64,000 nt of DNA from Macrotrachela quadricornifera (GCA_022393335.1 JAJEKB010017724.1:20609-84608), one strand, 5' to 3'; numbered from the stretch's first letter, positions 24,419-36,279 are shown. Notes: generated by a model not told the origin, from the sequence alone. A program made the numbers and translations.

Positions 24419-25173
24419 ATGTTCGAATTACTGTTAGTTTTATTGTTGACTGTTGACAGTGGTGTTGCTCTCAATTGTAGAAAATGTTTTCTTTCGTCTA
24501 TTCCAATTGGTCAACCATTACATATTTCTGATGACAATGCCCAGAACGCGTCTCATCATCTAATTGCTCTGTTGAACTCGAATATCGGTATCATCAAAAG
24601 AGGTATAACGCGGAGTTTTTTATGTATAGTTCGAGCAATGATTATATATTCATCTCGCCACCATCGCATTTTACTAATACAATCAAGTATGCATGTTCGA
24701 AAGGAACTGATTGCGTTCTCTCATACGCTCAGGGTCGAGTGACTGAAATGGTCGACCGTGCTTACAATGTCACGCGTATAAATGCTCAAATCGCACCACT
24801 TATTGGAGATGATTTTTATTTTGGCTCGATTTTATGTTACAACATGAACAATCAGATATTTTAATGTTCGCTTGATGAAAAGTGTGTTTGGGATTATGAT
24901 ACATTAGAAAAAAAGATTAAAAGGCATGGTTGTAAGAGAGAGAACATGCCCTTTGTGAGCGTATACGACTCAGGATCTTCCAGCTCTTTGTCGTTCGTAT
25001 GCATTCATACTTTATGCAACGATAAGGAAACATTCAGACAAATCATAACTATTTTGGCCAACAATGGTATAACAGATTCCAATGGACGAATGATTGCTAT
25101 AAGGATAAAGAGAATGACTCCTTGTCTTTTGATAATATTTGCTTTAATTTTTGTATCCATCGTTGATTTTTAA
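24419..25173 (+). pseudogene. Broken Ly6/uPAR-like secreted, GPI-anchored-type protein
   Basis: The ATG begins a signal peptide (FELLLVLLLTVDSGVA), then LNCRKCF, the usual start of a Ly6/uPAR (LU) domain. A one-base frameshift near 24540-24555 moves the frame; it continues through YACSKGTDC, ILCYNM, CSLDEKC, HGCK and FVCIHTLCND (the C-x4-C-N end typical of LU domains). It finishes with a hydrophobic tail (TPCLLIIFALIFVSIVDF) typical of GPI-anchored proteins. A TAA at 24862-24864 interrupts the second frame. Cysteine layout, signal peptide and tail agree with an LU protein; the family call is moderate. Two lesions make it a probable pseudogene unless the assembly is wrong. Confidence 0.55.
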
Positions 25174-26215
25174 AAGTCATTCAGCAAAAAAATCAGATCA
25201 CTAACGGACTATCGTATACTTGTTGATTAGTTTGTATCAAATAGAAAACCATTTTATCGGTTTACTGGAATTTGGACAACGTTGTCGAATTTCTACATTT
25301 GTCAAATTTCGATTGACAAGACAGCTATATACTTGTCAACTACACCTACAATACATGTTAGAATGTTTCTTTGTTTTTTATTTCGCTAACGCAGTGCAAA
25401 TAATTAATGGGCGATCCAGAAGTCTTGAGCTCTATTAAAAATATTGTTATTTCTCTCTTATAACAAATCCAAAGGAAACTTTGGTGTATGATTCTTTGTA
25501 ATATATCGAACATTATCCTAAATTTTCATGTCTTACTCTACAGCTGGGCAAGTCAAGTCTGGCTTGATTTGTGACTTGAAAAACATCTGACTTGCCCAGC
25601 TCTGATGTATTTCTAAAGGTTGTCAATTAAGCATGGTACACTTTATGTTATTGAATTAGCAAGAACAATTCTGAAGAATTACGTGCTTGAAAAGAACTTT
25701 ATATCAATGAGACACGACAGATCGAAGACATGTTCAAGAAACTTGATCAATACATTGAAGAAATCAAGAAACAGTTACGTAGATACAGTTAGTCTTATAT
25801 TCGAGTGGCCTCAGGCGATAGTCGCCCATGAAACTTTTGCAACCATTCCAACGCGTTCCCAAGTAGAACTCAACGAGCTCTATTCGATATGTTCAGATTT
25901 CAGATAATACAAACCAAGTTTTTCAAGTTCTCACTGGTGTCATCTATCAGGCTCGAAGTATTAGTTTATGCTAAAGAAAATCTTAGCATTCCATTGAATA
26001 GAGCTAGTTGAGCTGTACTTAGAACGCTGATTGAAGCAGTTGGAGCAGACTTTTCAACCAATATCGACGGGTTTTATCCGAATATGAGATTGTCTTCACT
26101 TACGTGTAACAGTTGATAAATGAAGAAGATGTCAATTCAATGAAGGGAGAAGTGAATGATTAACGACATGCGCGTCCACTCTTTATCTTTCCTATGCTTC
26201 TTATACTATGTTTTG
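25174..26215. other. Possible decayed coding remnant, otherwise empty
   Basis: Between 25640 and 25800 one plus frame gives a helical segment, ETRQIEDMFKKLDQYIEEIK, with a stop before it; another frame carries WPQAIVAHETFATIPTRS. Such blocks in different frames suggest a decayed gene, but I cannot name it. The CTTGCCCAGCTCTGAT-type words at 25540-25610 form a short inverted repeat. Confidence 0.3.
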
Positions 26216-26219
26216 TGTT

Positions 26220-27370
26220 TATAAGTATCTACGAAATACGATGCATGTATCCCCATGTAACTAAAACGTGGCAGAAAATGATGACTTTCATGTGTATTTC
26301 ATCATAAAAAATGTCATTTTTTTAATTTTTTAGTTGTATGGGTGTCTCTCCCTTAAGTCATGTGACTCTTTTACTGATCTAATTGTCTTTAGTCCTGCTA
26401 GTCCATTTTGTTCTCCTATGCTCCTTGTGCGCCCTATAATTCTTGTATATTTAGTCCCTTTACTCTCTCTTGTTTTATTGTCTTCTACTGTTTATAGGAA
26501 TTTGCTTTCCTTAGTGTCTTCAGAGTTTGTAACCATTTTGCTCTGTTTTCTGATTTTAAGCCTTTTGAGTTCGTTCACTCCGCTTAGTATTTTCAAGCCT
26601 TACAAACTCTTTAGTCGATTTAGTCCTTTTATCTATTCTAGATGCTTTAATGCCATTAGTTTTTCTTACCCTATGTACTTCTTTTATTCCTTTTACTTAC
26701 CTCAAGCGTTTTAGTCTCTTTTTCTCTCTTTAGTTCGTTCTCGCCTTCAATTCGTTTAACCCCTGCGCTGCTTTATTAGTTTTTCTGTTCTGATCTGCTT
26801 GAGTTCCTTTTATTTCATTCAATCCTTTGATTAAAAATAGTAAATGAGTTACGAACTGGGTAGAAGAGATAGAAGATAGACTAAGATAAAGCAATTCCGG
26901 TTTTGATCGATGCCCATAGTGCGCAGCGCACTAAACTTAGTCTTTCGACAAAGATCGAATCAAAATATGCCAGCTAAGTCTACACGTAAGTCCAAAAGGA
27001 AATTATTGAAACTGATTTTATTTTTGGTTTCATTTCATGATTCGATGCCACGATATATTTCAGTTGAATTATAACTGAAGTTCTCGTTTCATACGTCTCA
27101 AATGATGTGTGAAAGAGACATAAGTAGGAAGATAGACAGATAGAGTCATAAGTACAGATATCAATTGACAGATAGTTAGATAAATACGTAGATGAATGGA
27201 TAGATAAGTAGATGGATAAATAAATAGGTAGATAAATATTGGTAAACATCCCAGTGGATAATATACCCATGTAGCTAAAAAATCGAAAAAATGATATTTT
27301 CTATAATGTAACCGACATGAAATCATCATTTTTTGCCATGTTTTGATTACGTGGAATATGTCACTGATAA
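26220..27370. repeat. Inverted pair flanking a pyrimidine-rich and a GATA-rich block
   Basis: Bases 26220-26350 and 27255-27365 are reverse complements; they share words such as CATGAAAGTCATCATTTT in one and CATGAAATCATCATTTTT in the other. Between them, 26350-26860 is a pyrimidine-rich array of words near TTTAGTCCTTTTA, and 27110-27245 is a degenerate GATA/TAGA microsatellite. ORFs of 126, 96 and 102 codons here are low-complexity by-products. A further decayed arm may lie at 27500-27640. Confidence 0.55.
27110..27245. repeat. Degenerate (GATA)n microsatellite
   Basis: Units of GATA, GATG and AATA follow each other, with interruptions increasing toward the left. The minus strand translates as a run of Tyr-Leu-Ser-Ile, which explains the spurious ORFs. 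Confidence 0.85.
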
Positions 27371-28013
27371 ATGCCATATACTGCGTGATTTTGATGGCAT
27401 TTTAATGATATTCATTGCATGACTTTCATGTAAAAGTCATCATTTTCATGAATGTAAACTTTGACAAAATGGTATGCCGTTTAAAAAACATCAAAGATTA
27501 TGTCACTTTCATCATCTGAAATCGCATTTTTTTGATTTTCGTCATCTTTTTTTTTTTAAGAAAAATTCATAAAAATGATGTAAAGTACATCATACTGTGC
27601 CATGTTTTGACTACATTTGAACCCTGCGATAGTTATATAATAGTGGCATATTTTTTTTTCATTTTATATGTATAGGATATTTGACAGTTGGAAATTTATT
27701 ACAATCTATTCATTCTTTTTTCAAATTGAAATAAGGGAAAATTTTCTGCTTTGATAATTATGTATTCATGTAATTTGCCAAAAAAATGTTAATCTACGGA
27801 TGAGCAGGTCTTCAACAATATGAGTTTATTATATTTTGTGTTATATTATTTGGCCTCTGAAGCAGAAAAAAATTGTAGATTGAGAAAAGAAAACTGTCAG
27901 ACCATTGGTTGGAAAAAATTTTTACACGCTAAAAATGGTATGGATGACTTATTCAATATTGAAAGCATTGGTATATAAACTCATCTAAAATCTTTCTCTT
28001 TTTTATTAAGAAT

Positions 28014-28958
28014 ATGAACTCGACTATTTTCAAGGAATTAGAAATACTCAGTAAAAATTCTACAACATCTATCATTGAACCATGGTATATTCCTTTGGAT
28101 ATTCTGATGATTTTATTTACTACATTAACCATTGTCCTTTCTGTATTTTTTCTATTTATTATCGTCTTAGACAAGACATGTCATACAATTGTAATGATGT
28201 TTATAATCAATTCATGTTTAGCTGCATTTATGATAGGGTGTGTTACACTGAGTATGTCTGTATTTACAATTCAAAATGATTTGAAACAAATTCAATATCA
28301 AGATTCACTTTGTATTTTGCGAGCTTATATAGGTTATGCATCATATGGCATATTAAATTTTTCATTTTTCTTACAAGCTTTATATCGATATCTGATTGTT
28401 ATGTATCCGAATTATTTATTCTATCAATCAATTCGATTTCAAAGTTTAGCCATTTGTATAACATGGATTATTGGTTTTATTTATCCTTTTCCATTTGTAC
28501 TCATTGGTGATATCATCTACAATATTGACAATCAAATATGTCAATTATTACTTCGATTTTCTTTTTCTACAGTTTATGGAGCATTTTGTGCTTATTTTAT
28601 TCCAATTTCATTGATTATATTGATTTATTTTAAATTAGTTCGATATGTTAAACTAATGAGTACAAATGTAACAATCTCCAATCGTTTAGTCCGTGCAAAA
28701 CAAGAACTAAAAATGGTTCGACGTACAGTTATGTTAATTGCAATTTTGATTGCAGTTTCTTTTCCATATATACTGATTATGTGCATGTCATTTTTCACTA
28801 CTCCACCGAAGTATCATTTTCGAATTGCTTATATATTTTTTGATGCATCAACATTATCGGTTATGTTTTCTTTATTTCAATTTACGGATCCACTCAAAGC
28901 ATCTATAATGAAACGAATAAATATTCTTTCAAATATAATAGCACCAAGAATCGCATAA
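28014..28958 (+). CDS. Rhodopsin-like G-protein-coupled receptor, single exon, 314 aa
   Basis: Seven hydrophobic helices, at about residues 26-52, 58-83, 103-128, 145-167, 188-210, 238-259 and 268-290. The short N terminus has N-glycosylation sites (N2, N15). C100 before helix 3 and C176 in the second outer loop give the usual disulfide pair. The DRY motif is replaced by YRY (124-126), CWxP in helix 6 by SFPY (249-252), and NPxxY in helix 7 by DPLK (292-295). The third inner loop has the basic stretch RAKQELKMVRR. A pyrimidine-rich AG ends 3 nt before the ATG. The frame is intact. Bdelloids have many such intronless receptors, thought to sense peptides or chemicals; the ligand cannot be told. 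Call as class A GPCR is secure. Confidence 0.9.
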   Translation: MNSTIFKELEILSKNSTTSIIEPWYIPLDILMILFTTLTIVLSVFFLFIIVLDKTCHTIVMMFIINSCLAAFMIGCVTLSMSVFTIQNDLKQIQYQDSLCILRAYIGYASYGILNFSFFLQALYRYLIVMYPNYLFYQSIRFQSLAICITWIIGFIYPFPFVLIGDIIYNIDNQICQLLLRFSFSTVYGAFCAYFIPISLIILIYFKLVRYVKLMSTNVTISNRLVRAKQELKMVRRTVMLIAILIAVSFPYILIMCMSFFTTPPKYHFRIAYIFFDASTLSVMFSLFQFTDPLKASIMKRINILSNIIAPRIA

Positions 28959-30290
28959 ACAAATGAATTTAAATTAAATTTCGATGTTATGTTGTTTATT
29001 CATAAATTATATTATTAAAAAATTTTTTTTTATATCTGTTTCTTTCGTCTCTTTGTACCTGTCTTGATATATAATATACATACATCTATTAGTGAATTGC
29101 AATTTTTTGGTCCAATTAAAATTTCATCTATATTTTGCTAATAACTTTTGTTCTTTTGAACTGATTTAGACTAATTTTTTAACATATTAATGGTCTTTAA
29201 CTGTCTCACAATTATACAAGATTTCAGCTCTCTGGTTTCTATGGTCGCTAACTTATCAGATCTATACCATCAGAAAGTCATATTTCACATGAAGATGTAC
29301 TAAAACGAAGATATTTTATAAATAGAAAAGACAAGAGAAAAATATAATAACACTTAGTTTTGTACAGTTTGAAATGCTTTATTAAATAGTATATCGTTGC
29401 TATATTTTTTTCTTTTTTATCACACTCATACATCCTCAAATACTTAATTGAAGACACTTTGTCATTTTCATGTAGAACGATCTTATCGTTCAATTTTTCT
29501 CGTCTATCTCAAAGTGAAAGAACAATTGATTATTTTCTAAAAGTTTGAGTTTCACTCATTTTGTAGAACGATTTTTTGAAAATTACTATTTGGATAACAC
29601 TTAAATTTTTCAAATTTACGATGTAAGTAATGTTTAAATGGTTTGCATGTTTTCGCTCATATTTTCATTGTGGATATACTTCTCAGGATTGTATGTCTAG
29701 TGAATTTCGCCTCTCAATCTCTTATCATTCTCAAGATATTTACATTACATTATGAGCTATAGAGAAACATTTTTCATTGAAACAACATTTTTATATTACA
29801 TTTACATGCGGACATGCATTGAACACGATCCTTGGTTCGACGTTCGATAATAGACGGACCACGTTCAGATGTCAGTTCAGGCTTTCTGTAAGAAAAATGT
29901 GTCATGCTAAACCATAAAAGATTCTAGATTTGGGTATCATTATCAGAACCTTTTGAAGTCCAAGTATAAACAAGTTCATTTCAAATCCTTCGTTTAGTGC
30001 TACTAGTTGATTTTATACCTAACGACTTCTTCCTACCCTTAGTCCATTATTTCTTGTACTAACCCTTACTTCTATTCTTAACCTTATCAAGTGAAAAATT
30101 GTCAGTTTATGCTGGATGATATCAGACAACCCTAATTGTATATCCCCAATACTCTTCCAATTGATTTTTTTATATATGTTTGCAATTTGATCTAACCTGA
30201 TCAACTATCTTTATTTTAAATGATCGATAAATGTATCACATTTTCGTTGATATAAGTAAACACCGAAATTACTGTTGAAAAATGTGAACT
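28959..30290. other. No gene recognised
   Basis: AT-rich spacer downstream of the receptor. Minus ORFs of 71 and 61 codons lack features. Confidence 0.4.
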
Positions 30291-30299
30291 TTAATCAAG

Positions 30300-30372
30300 A
30301 AGGAAAAAGCAAAACTCCAGTACCCCGAAGTACGAAGCGGAGTAAGTACGCTCGAAGCCTCGCTTTTTCCTC
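30300..30372. repeat. Isolated inverted repeat with GC-richer loop
   Basis: GAAGGAAAAAGCAAAACT is matched by inverted GCGAGGCTT...GCTTTTTCCTC. The inner words GAAGTACGAAGC and GAGTAAGTACGCTC are also partly self-complementary. Could be a tiny MITE or a structured transcript; no further evidence. Confidence 0.45.
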
Positions 30373-30814
30373 TTTGACTCTAATACAAATAGAAAAATTG
30401 AATTTTTTCTCTATTTCTAGAAAGACCTATAGACAATATCTGTTCTGAATTGCTTGAATTTTGACTACATATCATTCAATTCATTTTACGAAGGCATATC
30501 AAAATAGAAATCTAAAACAAAGACTTTTCAACAATTAGCCTATTCAAAGATCGTTATTGCTTAATAACTCGGCGCAATTGAAAAAGAAATATTGCATTAT
30601 GTTTTTTTGAAGCTGTACATCTTTGAGCAATCATTCTGATATTTTCTCATACTCATAAAAATTCATTGTATTTACCTATTATTTGAAAGAAAAATAGAGT
30701 TGAACAAATTAGGTCAAATTGTAAAGGTCTACGGGAAATTTAAGCAGAAGAAACTTTTAGGACACTTAATACTATTACCCTTAACTGTTGTATCTATTTT
30801 TAACCTTATAATTT

Positions 30815-31318
30815 CACTAGCGGTAATGCCCGGCATTGCTCGGGAAATCTACATACTGTAAACTAATTATACCAGAAAATGACAGAAGGCGTATAGGGAG
30901 CGTGCTTGAGATTTTTTATATATGATTACTACATGTCCCGTCGTGCACACACTTACATTCATGTGTAAATCGGACAATTAAGCGAATAGTGTGTGAATGT
31001 GAGTGTTTTTTTTTACTCATATCAATTGTCATACTATACGAACACCCGCTGGAAAAAGGTGACACTAAGGAATGGATAATCTATCAATAGCAGCAAATAC
31101 TCTAAAGGCTGTGAAAGATTGGTGAAAATTGCAATATATCATAGCCTGTATGAAATTTCATTCCATCCCTTCCCTGGATACCCTGACTCTCTTTCAATCT
31201 TCGTCTGGGCTCAAGGTATTTCATGAAACGCTTGGCGTCGCTGACTCGTACGGCGTCCAAATGCAAAAAAAAGCTGGCAGACAGAGACAACCTTCTTGTT
31301 TATATATATATAGATTAT
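30815..31318 (+). repeat. Dispersed repeat ending GACAGAGACAAC...TATATATATAGAT
   Basis: It begins with an AATGCCCGGCATTGCTCGGG word and ends in a GACAGA tract followed by TTTATATATATATAGATT. The same kind of 3' end recurs at about 31685-31730 (CAGACAAACAGACAAAC, then TTTATATATATAGATT), so 31400-31730 is probably a second, diverged copy. No intact coding frame. Class (SINE, Helitron-like or other) undecided. Confidence 0.45.
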
Positions 31319-31399
31319 GAGCTATGAGTAATGAAATTTTATCCCACTTGTTGCTTTCTACATTCGATGGGTATTTTCACTTATACGGTCACCCTTTAT

Positions 31400-31730
31400 C
31401 TTATAATTCTATTTGCTTTTTTCGAGCATCTTTGAACATTTTATGTTCAATGGCAAAAAATGCAGATTATTATCTACTTTTGTTCTCAAGTTACTGAGAA
31501 AATAATCACACGCACAGACTCTTTAGAAAAGGTACTTATCGTAGTAATTCAACAAAAAGAGGGACAAACACTCTGTTCAGGTGAAACTTTTAAGTTAAAA
31601 ACCATCCTAAAACCTTCCTCTGGAGATAGGGAAGTATTGTGGAAAATTTGGTGACGCTAGCTTTTACCGGGACTGAGTTATAAGCGAACAGACAAACAGA
31701 CAAACTTTCTTCTTTATATATATAGATTTT
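31400..31730 (+). repeat. Second diverged copy of the TATATATATAGATT-ended repeat
   Basis: Shares the 3' tract CAGACAAACAGACAAAC and TTTATATATATAGATT with the copy ending at 31318, in the same orientation. The 5' half is too diverged to align by eye. Confidence 0.4.
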
Positions 31731-31956
31731 TAATTCTATTTGTAATTGCTTAATTGTAGTTTTAATCGTTTATTTTTATCTTTATCCATTAGTTATATAT
31801 CTTACTTTTCCTTTATCTAATGTATGTTTCGATATATAATTCGAATATCTATATTTAAACTCCTATGTTAAACTAATTTAATTGTAATGAATATTAAGTG
31901 ATATGAAAAGGAAAATATTTTGATAGTTTAAATTTGTCTACTGAAAAAACACTGGT

Positions 31957-32209
31957 TTTTAGGCGAGGAGTTGCATATGGTAAGCAAATCGAGGAATTAT
32001 TAGTTGATCCTGATAATGACGATACGGATACAGTGAGCAACATGAATGAAGAATCAGAAAACGAATTAGTCAACGAATCATGGAATACAATGGTTGATGA
32101 AATACATGATAACAGTAGCGAGGAAAGCGAAGAAGCAACAGATGATTCCTCGAGCAATGACATGAAAGATTCAACAGACGATGAAGTTGATGATGATATA
32201 AATAATTAG
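31957..32209 (+). CDS. Acidic low-complexity ORF, possible last exon
   Basis: A pyrimidine-rich ACACTGGTTTTTAG precedes an open frame to TAG at 32207-32209 that encodes GVAYGKQIEELLVDP, then a strongly acidic Ser/Asp/Glu tail (NSSEESEEATDDSS, DDEVDDD). The open frame runs to 31934 but has no ATG there. It resembles neither neighbour; acidic N termini occur in piggyBac transposases, so a remnant of another element is possible. Function unknown. Confidence 0.25.
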
Positions 32210-33035
32210 TCTACTTTTGTCACTGGTTTATAAATAGTTATCATTACCAGAACAATATATTTCTGTGAAACACGATCTGAAAGAGTGTTGAAGTGTTTAG
32301 GGATAGAAATTTGGACCCACTGCCCCTCTCCCCACAGACCGTGACCGACAGCGAAAACAGTTATATCGTGTTTCACATTTTAATCCCGTAGAGATTGCGC
32401 TAACAGCTTTTTATAAAATATCATTGTCACAATCAATTATATCTGATTGGATACTGTGATCTTTGATTGAATAAGAAATATGCTTTTCGACAGATAGAAT
32501 TATATACTATGATGTTCAATGTAACAAATCAAGCATTTTTTCGATATATTTTTAACACCAGAAAAGAGATAATCCTGTGTTATAGCATCATGCAGATATG
32601 TCTAGTAAAATCGATCTCCTATCTACACAATACATGACAGAAACCTTCGGCTTGTATGGTTCTATAGCAGCTACTCTGGACTTTTTAACTCACTTATTAA
32701 TTAAAAATATCCACTGTGAACTGTAAAAATGGCATGGATCCAGAAATGTCGGACTAATACATGATACCTATTTGCTCACTGATGAATTGAATTTAATACA
32801 GAATTGCTGTCCGGAAGAGGGTCTTTCGATTGGTGAAAACTGCAGCTCTCTATCTTGTTTCTATCAAGAGTTATTCAAAAAATAGCCACTTGCCTTTTTT
32901 TTCCGACAGTAAGTAGTTGCGTGTGTCAGAGACGAAATATAATAATTTATCTGCGTGTAACTGTTTAGTTCATTCATACATTCGCTCATGTGAATATGTT
33001 TGTTGGAAGTTCTTATTCTAAGACTTTCACTTGAT
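32210..33035. other. No gene recognised
   Basis: One inverted pair, GTGAAACACGAT at about 32266 and ATCGTGTTTCAC at about 32368, could be a small foldback. Otherwise nothing. Confidence 0.4.
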
Positions 33036-35166
33036 TTAATCCTTTCACGGCGATGTGAGCCACCGGTGGCTCACGGTGTATTTTGACCAGAAAAATGATG
33101 AAAAAGTAGATTTTCCTCTTTTTGTTTAAGTAGAAAGGGACACATAGTTACTTCATCTTTGGCACAGGTTGATCTATTTTATTATTTAGAGGAATGTTTT
33201 TCATTGAAACAATCAAGACAGAAAAACTTGCCGCAGTCAGGACATAAAGTTTTTATCCTCTTTGCTGCGATCGCACTTGCTTCTCTTGATTGTTGTTGCT
33301 TAATCTTCTCATAGCAACCAACACATCGTCTTCTAACATCACGTGCAGATCCTTCCATTTCTTCAAGCTTCTGATCCGCTAGCTTGCGTTTCGTTTGGCT
33401 TGTTGAACGTTCTTTGGATCCAGGTTGTAGATTCTCGTATGGTAAACCAAGAAGTAAAGACCACACGAGACTTTCGCGAAGTTGTGACATCGTCATAACG
33501 TTCGTGCCATAATATTTTTTGTAAATCAAATATGTATTTACTATTGATACTTCAAATATCATCTCGAATGCCACTTTGAGTTACCATTTTTTCGACCGTC
33601 GAAGGTATGTATAGTATATTGATAATTGGTCAGATAAAACTATACCTTATTTTCCCTTATTGTAATCGAGAACAATTGATGGTTTCATGATACGTTTATT
33701 GACTTTATTGGTTTTTCCGGTGTCTACCAAAGTTGCCGAATCTGATGGCTTTGCGGATATCATCAAAACATCTCTTTTATCTTTCCATATGATTAGTTTT
33801 ACACTATTGTTATTCTGAACACCATAAATTTCACCACGTTTGAGCGTTTTCTCAGTCACTTCGTGCCCCGATCCAGCACAATTGCTTCTCAATGTTCCAA
33901 TAAGAGAAGTATCATTTTGCAATAAGCTCTTTGCAAGGGAAATACTGGTAAAGAAGTTGTCAACTACTACAGTTCGATGACATTCGAGAAGACCATCTGC
34001 CAGATCGAGTACGACAGTTTGACTGTGCCCACGACCTGCCGTTGAATCCTGCTTACCAATGTAAATCATAAAATTTCAGGTGTATCCGTTAGTAGCTACC
34101 AGCTTGTATATCTTGATTCCATATTTGTGTGCTTTTCCAGAAATGTATTGTTTGAATAAAAGCCTCCCCTTCCATGGTATCATTGTTTCGTTGATAGAAA
34201 CAACAGAACCAGGGACATAAATTGACTTGAATCTATCTCTCAATAAATCTTAAAGTGGTCTGAGCTTGAACAATCTGTCTTGGTCTGCATGCTTTTCTTG
34301 ATTGTCCGAAAAATGAAAAAATTTGAGAAGTAATTCGAATCGATCTCTTGACGTCATATTTTGAATGACTTCAGATCCAAATAGCTTGCTTTTATTCCAG
34401 TAATAATCTGTTTCTGACATTTGTACTAGTCCTATTTCAATAATAATTCCAAAAAATTTGAGCATTTTTTCATTATTAGTTGATTTCCATTGAAGAGTTT
34501 TCGATCATTTGGTAAGTTGCTGCGTTTGTAAATGTTGTTCTGCGTATCGATTAGTTTCATGAACCATAAGACTAATAATCTCATCAGTAAGGAAATACCG
34601 ATAACAATCGACAGGATCGATCGCGCTATTTTCCGAGTTTGCTGACACCTCTTCCATCATTCCATAATCCTCTGAGAATTCGATATCCGATTTGGATTCT
34701 ATTTCGTCCCAGACTTGTGAATTGATATCGTCATTATCATCACCATCATCCGTTACGTCATCGAAGCTTGTAGATTCGAATTGCATTCTGGAGAAGCCAT
34801 CACCCAAACTGCTCACATCACTTTGCGAGTCGCCACTTTCCTCTGTATTCATTTCTTCGAATAGCATGTAAATTGTAAATTTTAAGAATGTGTCTTTAGC
34901 TTTTTTTCAGTATCTCGATTATACTGATCTATGTATTTATATGGGCATGCATGGACAAGTCGAAAAAATCCAATGTATTGCAGAAGAACAGAGGATGGGA
35001 AAAAACCAACATGATAAATTTTATTGGAATAATCCATATTCGTCACTAGAATATTTCCTATACATCGAAAATATCGATCAGCACATTAAATGATGTTGAG
35101 CATGCATGAAAATTGGTATATTGAGGTTAAAATCTTCGAAAAATCGAATCGCCGTGATAGAGTTAA
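33036..35166 (-). mobile_element. Complete but inactive piggyBac element with TTAA target duplication
   Basis: TTAA occurs at 33036-33039 and 35163-35166. The ends inside are TCCTTTCACGGCGAT (left) and, in reverse complement, CTCTATCACGGCGAT (right), matching 12 of 15. The left end carries a perfect 20-nt palindrome, GTGAGCCACCGGTGGCTCAC, at 33055-33074. A minus-strand transposase frame fills the interior. TTAA targets and this end type are diagnostic of the piggyBac superfamily, which moves by cut and paste with precise excision. Both ends survive, so the element could in principle still be moved by a transposase supplied in trans. Confidence 0.9.
33182..34867 (-). pseudogene. piggyBac transposase, one frame with five premature stops
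   Basis: All fragments lie in a single reading frame of 561 codons without any frameshift, broken by stops near 34503 (TGA), 34248 (TAA), 34068 (TGA), 33645 (TAA) and 33584 (TAA). An acidic N terminus is followed by DPVDCYRYFLTDEIISLMV, then LKFFGIIIEIGLVQM, PWKGRLLFKQYISGK and VVVDNFFTSISLAKSLL, which carries one conserved catalytic Asp. The C terminus has a zinc-binding domain, CVGCYEK...CPDCGKFFCLDCFNEKH. The block normally G-[VI]-D-x-x-D-Q reads GIVLSDQ, so the third catalytic Asp is Val. One stop replaces the Trp expected in GYTWNF. Dead, but little eroded in length. Confidence 0.9.
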
Positions 35167-35917
35167 TTTAATAGGATTTTTGCAATTATTTTCGAAAAAT
35201 CGATTTAAATCTTAGTTTTTCCGATTTTTTTTACATAGGTTATGGTTATTCGAAAGTAAATTTAAAACATATTTTGAAAAAAATACCTGCATTTGTCTTA
35301 AGTTGAATAAAAATAGCACAACTTTCTCAACTAGTTTTGTTTTAGATTTAAATTCCTTTCGTCTGCTAAGAGCGTCTGATAAATCATGTATTTTGTATGC
35401 CAGAAGTCAATCCCATTACACCAACATAAAAATAAATAAAACCAAGTAGTTTTTCCATCGATTACCGATATTCCGTGCGAACAAAATCGATTTTAATTGA
35501 TTAGAAAAAAATCGTTTAAAATCGATTTGATTTTTTTTACATGGGGACATCCTCAGTTTTCAACATGGAGATTTTCCGAGCAACGCTGAGTACTACCGCC
35601 AGTTCTTGATAAATAACGGTAATGTCAATGCTCTTCAATGAATAGATTAGCATGTATAACGTATATACATTTTAATTATTTCGATAGATTATGCGTTGTT
35701 TTATCAATCTTCATTGTTCTAACAATATTTAGGTAAGAAATCACAAATAAAAAAAAACGATTTCTTAATGAAAACAATAAGTCTTGAAATACACGATACG
35801 TAGTAAATATTCTTTATACGAAAAGAAATACTGTCAAACAGAATGTTTTGTTTTATTAGTAGTGACATCTATAAACAATAAAAATAAATAAAAAGTCTTT
35901 GACATTACATTTTTAGG
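35167..35917. other. No gene recognised; ATCGATTT-rich low complexity
   Basis: 35130-35560 is crowded with words near AAAATCGATTT, as at 15890-16080. No coding signal. Confidence 0.4.
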
Positions 35918-36279
35918 GTACAAGTGCAGAATAACGATACCCCCCACCCCCATTGTTCTGTGATATATATGTATAGAACAGAAAAAGATTCTATTGGCAC
36001 AACATCAGAACCAATATTTCTTTGGCCCAAAACAGACTGACTTAATTCAAAGTGAATTAATCAATATAATTGCCGTTGTTACGTGGAAACACCAATCACA
36101 TCTCTTAATTCAGCTTTAATTTTTTCAGTATGTTTGACCTTTTTGATAGAAATGATATTATTTCTATCAAAGAAATATTGGTTATGATGTTCTGCCAATA
36201 GAATATTTTTCTGTTCTACACGTATATATATATCACAGAACAATGGGGGTGGGGGGTATCGTTATTCTGCACTTGTACC
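35918..36279. mobile_element. MITE with C-rich/G-rich terminal inverted repeats
   Basis: The left end, GGTACAAGTGCAGAATAACG, then continues ATACCCCCCACCCCCATTG; the right end is its near-perfect inverse over about 65 bp. The inner arms share CCAATATTTCTTTG. Both flanks carry TTTTTAG, a possible 7-nt target duplication with a small gap. It sits about 320 bp upstream of the RIC1-like start. Confidence 0.75.

Noticed and set aside
26334..27377. ORFs of 126, 96 and 102 codons
   Set aside because: Pyrimidine-rich and GATA microsatellite sequence; translations are runs of Leu/Ser/Phe or Tyr-Leu-Ser-Ile.
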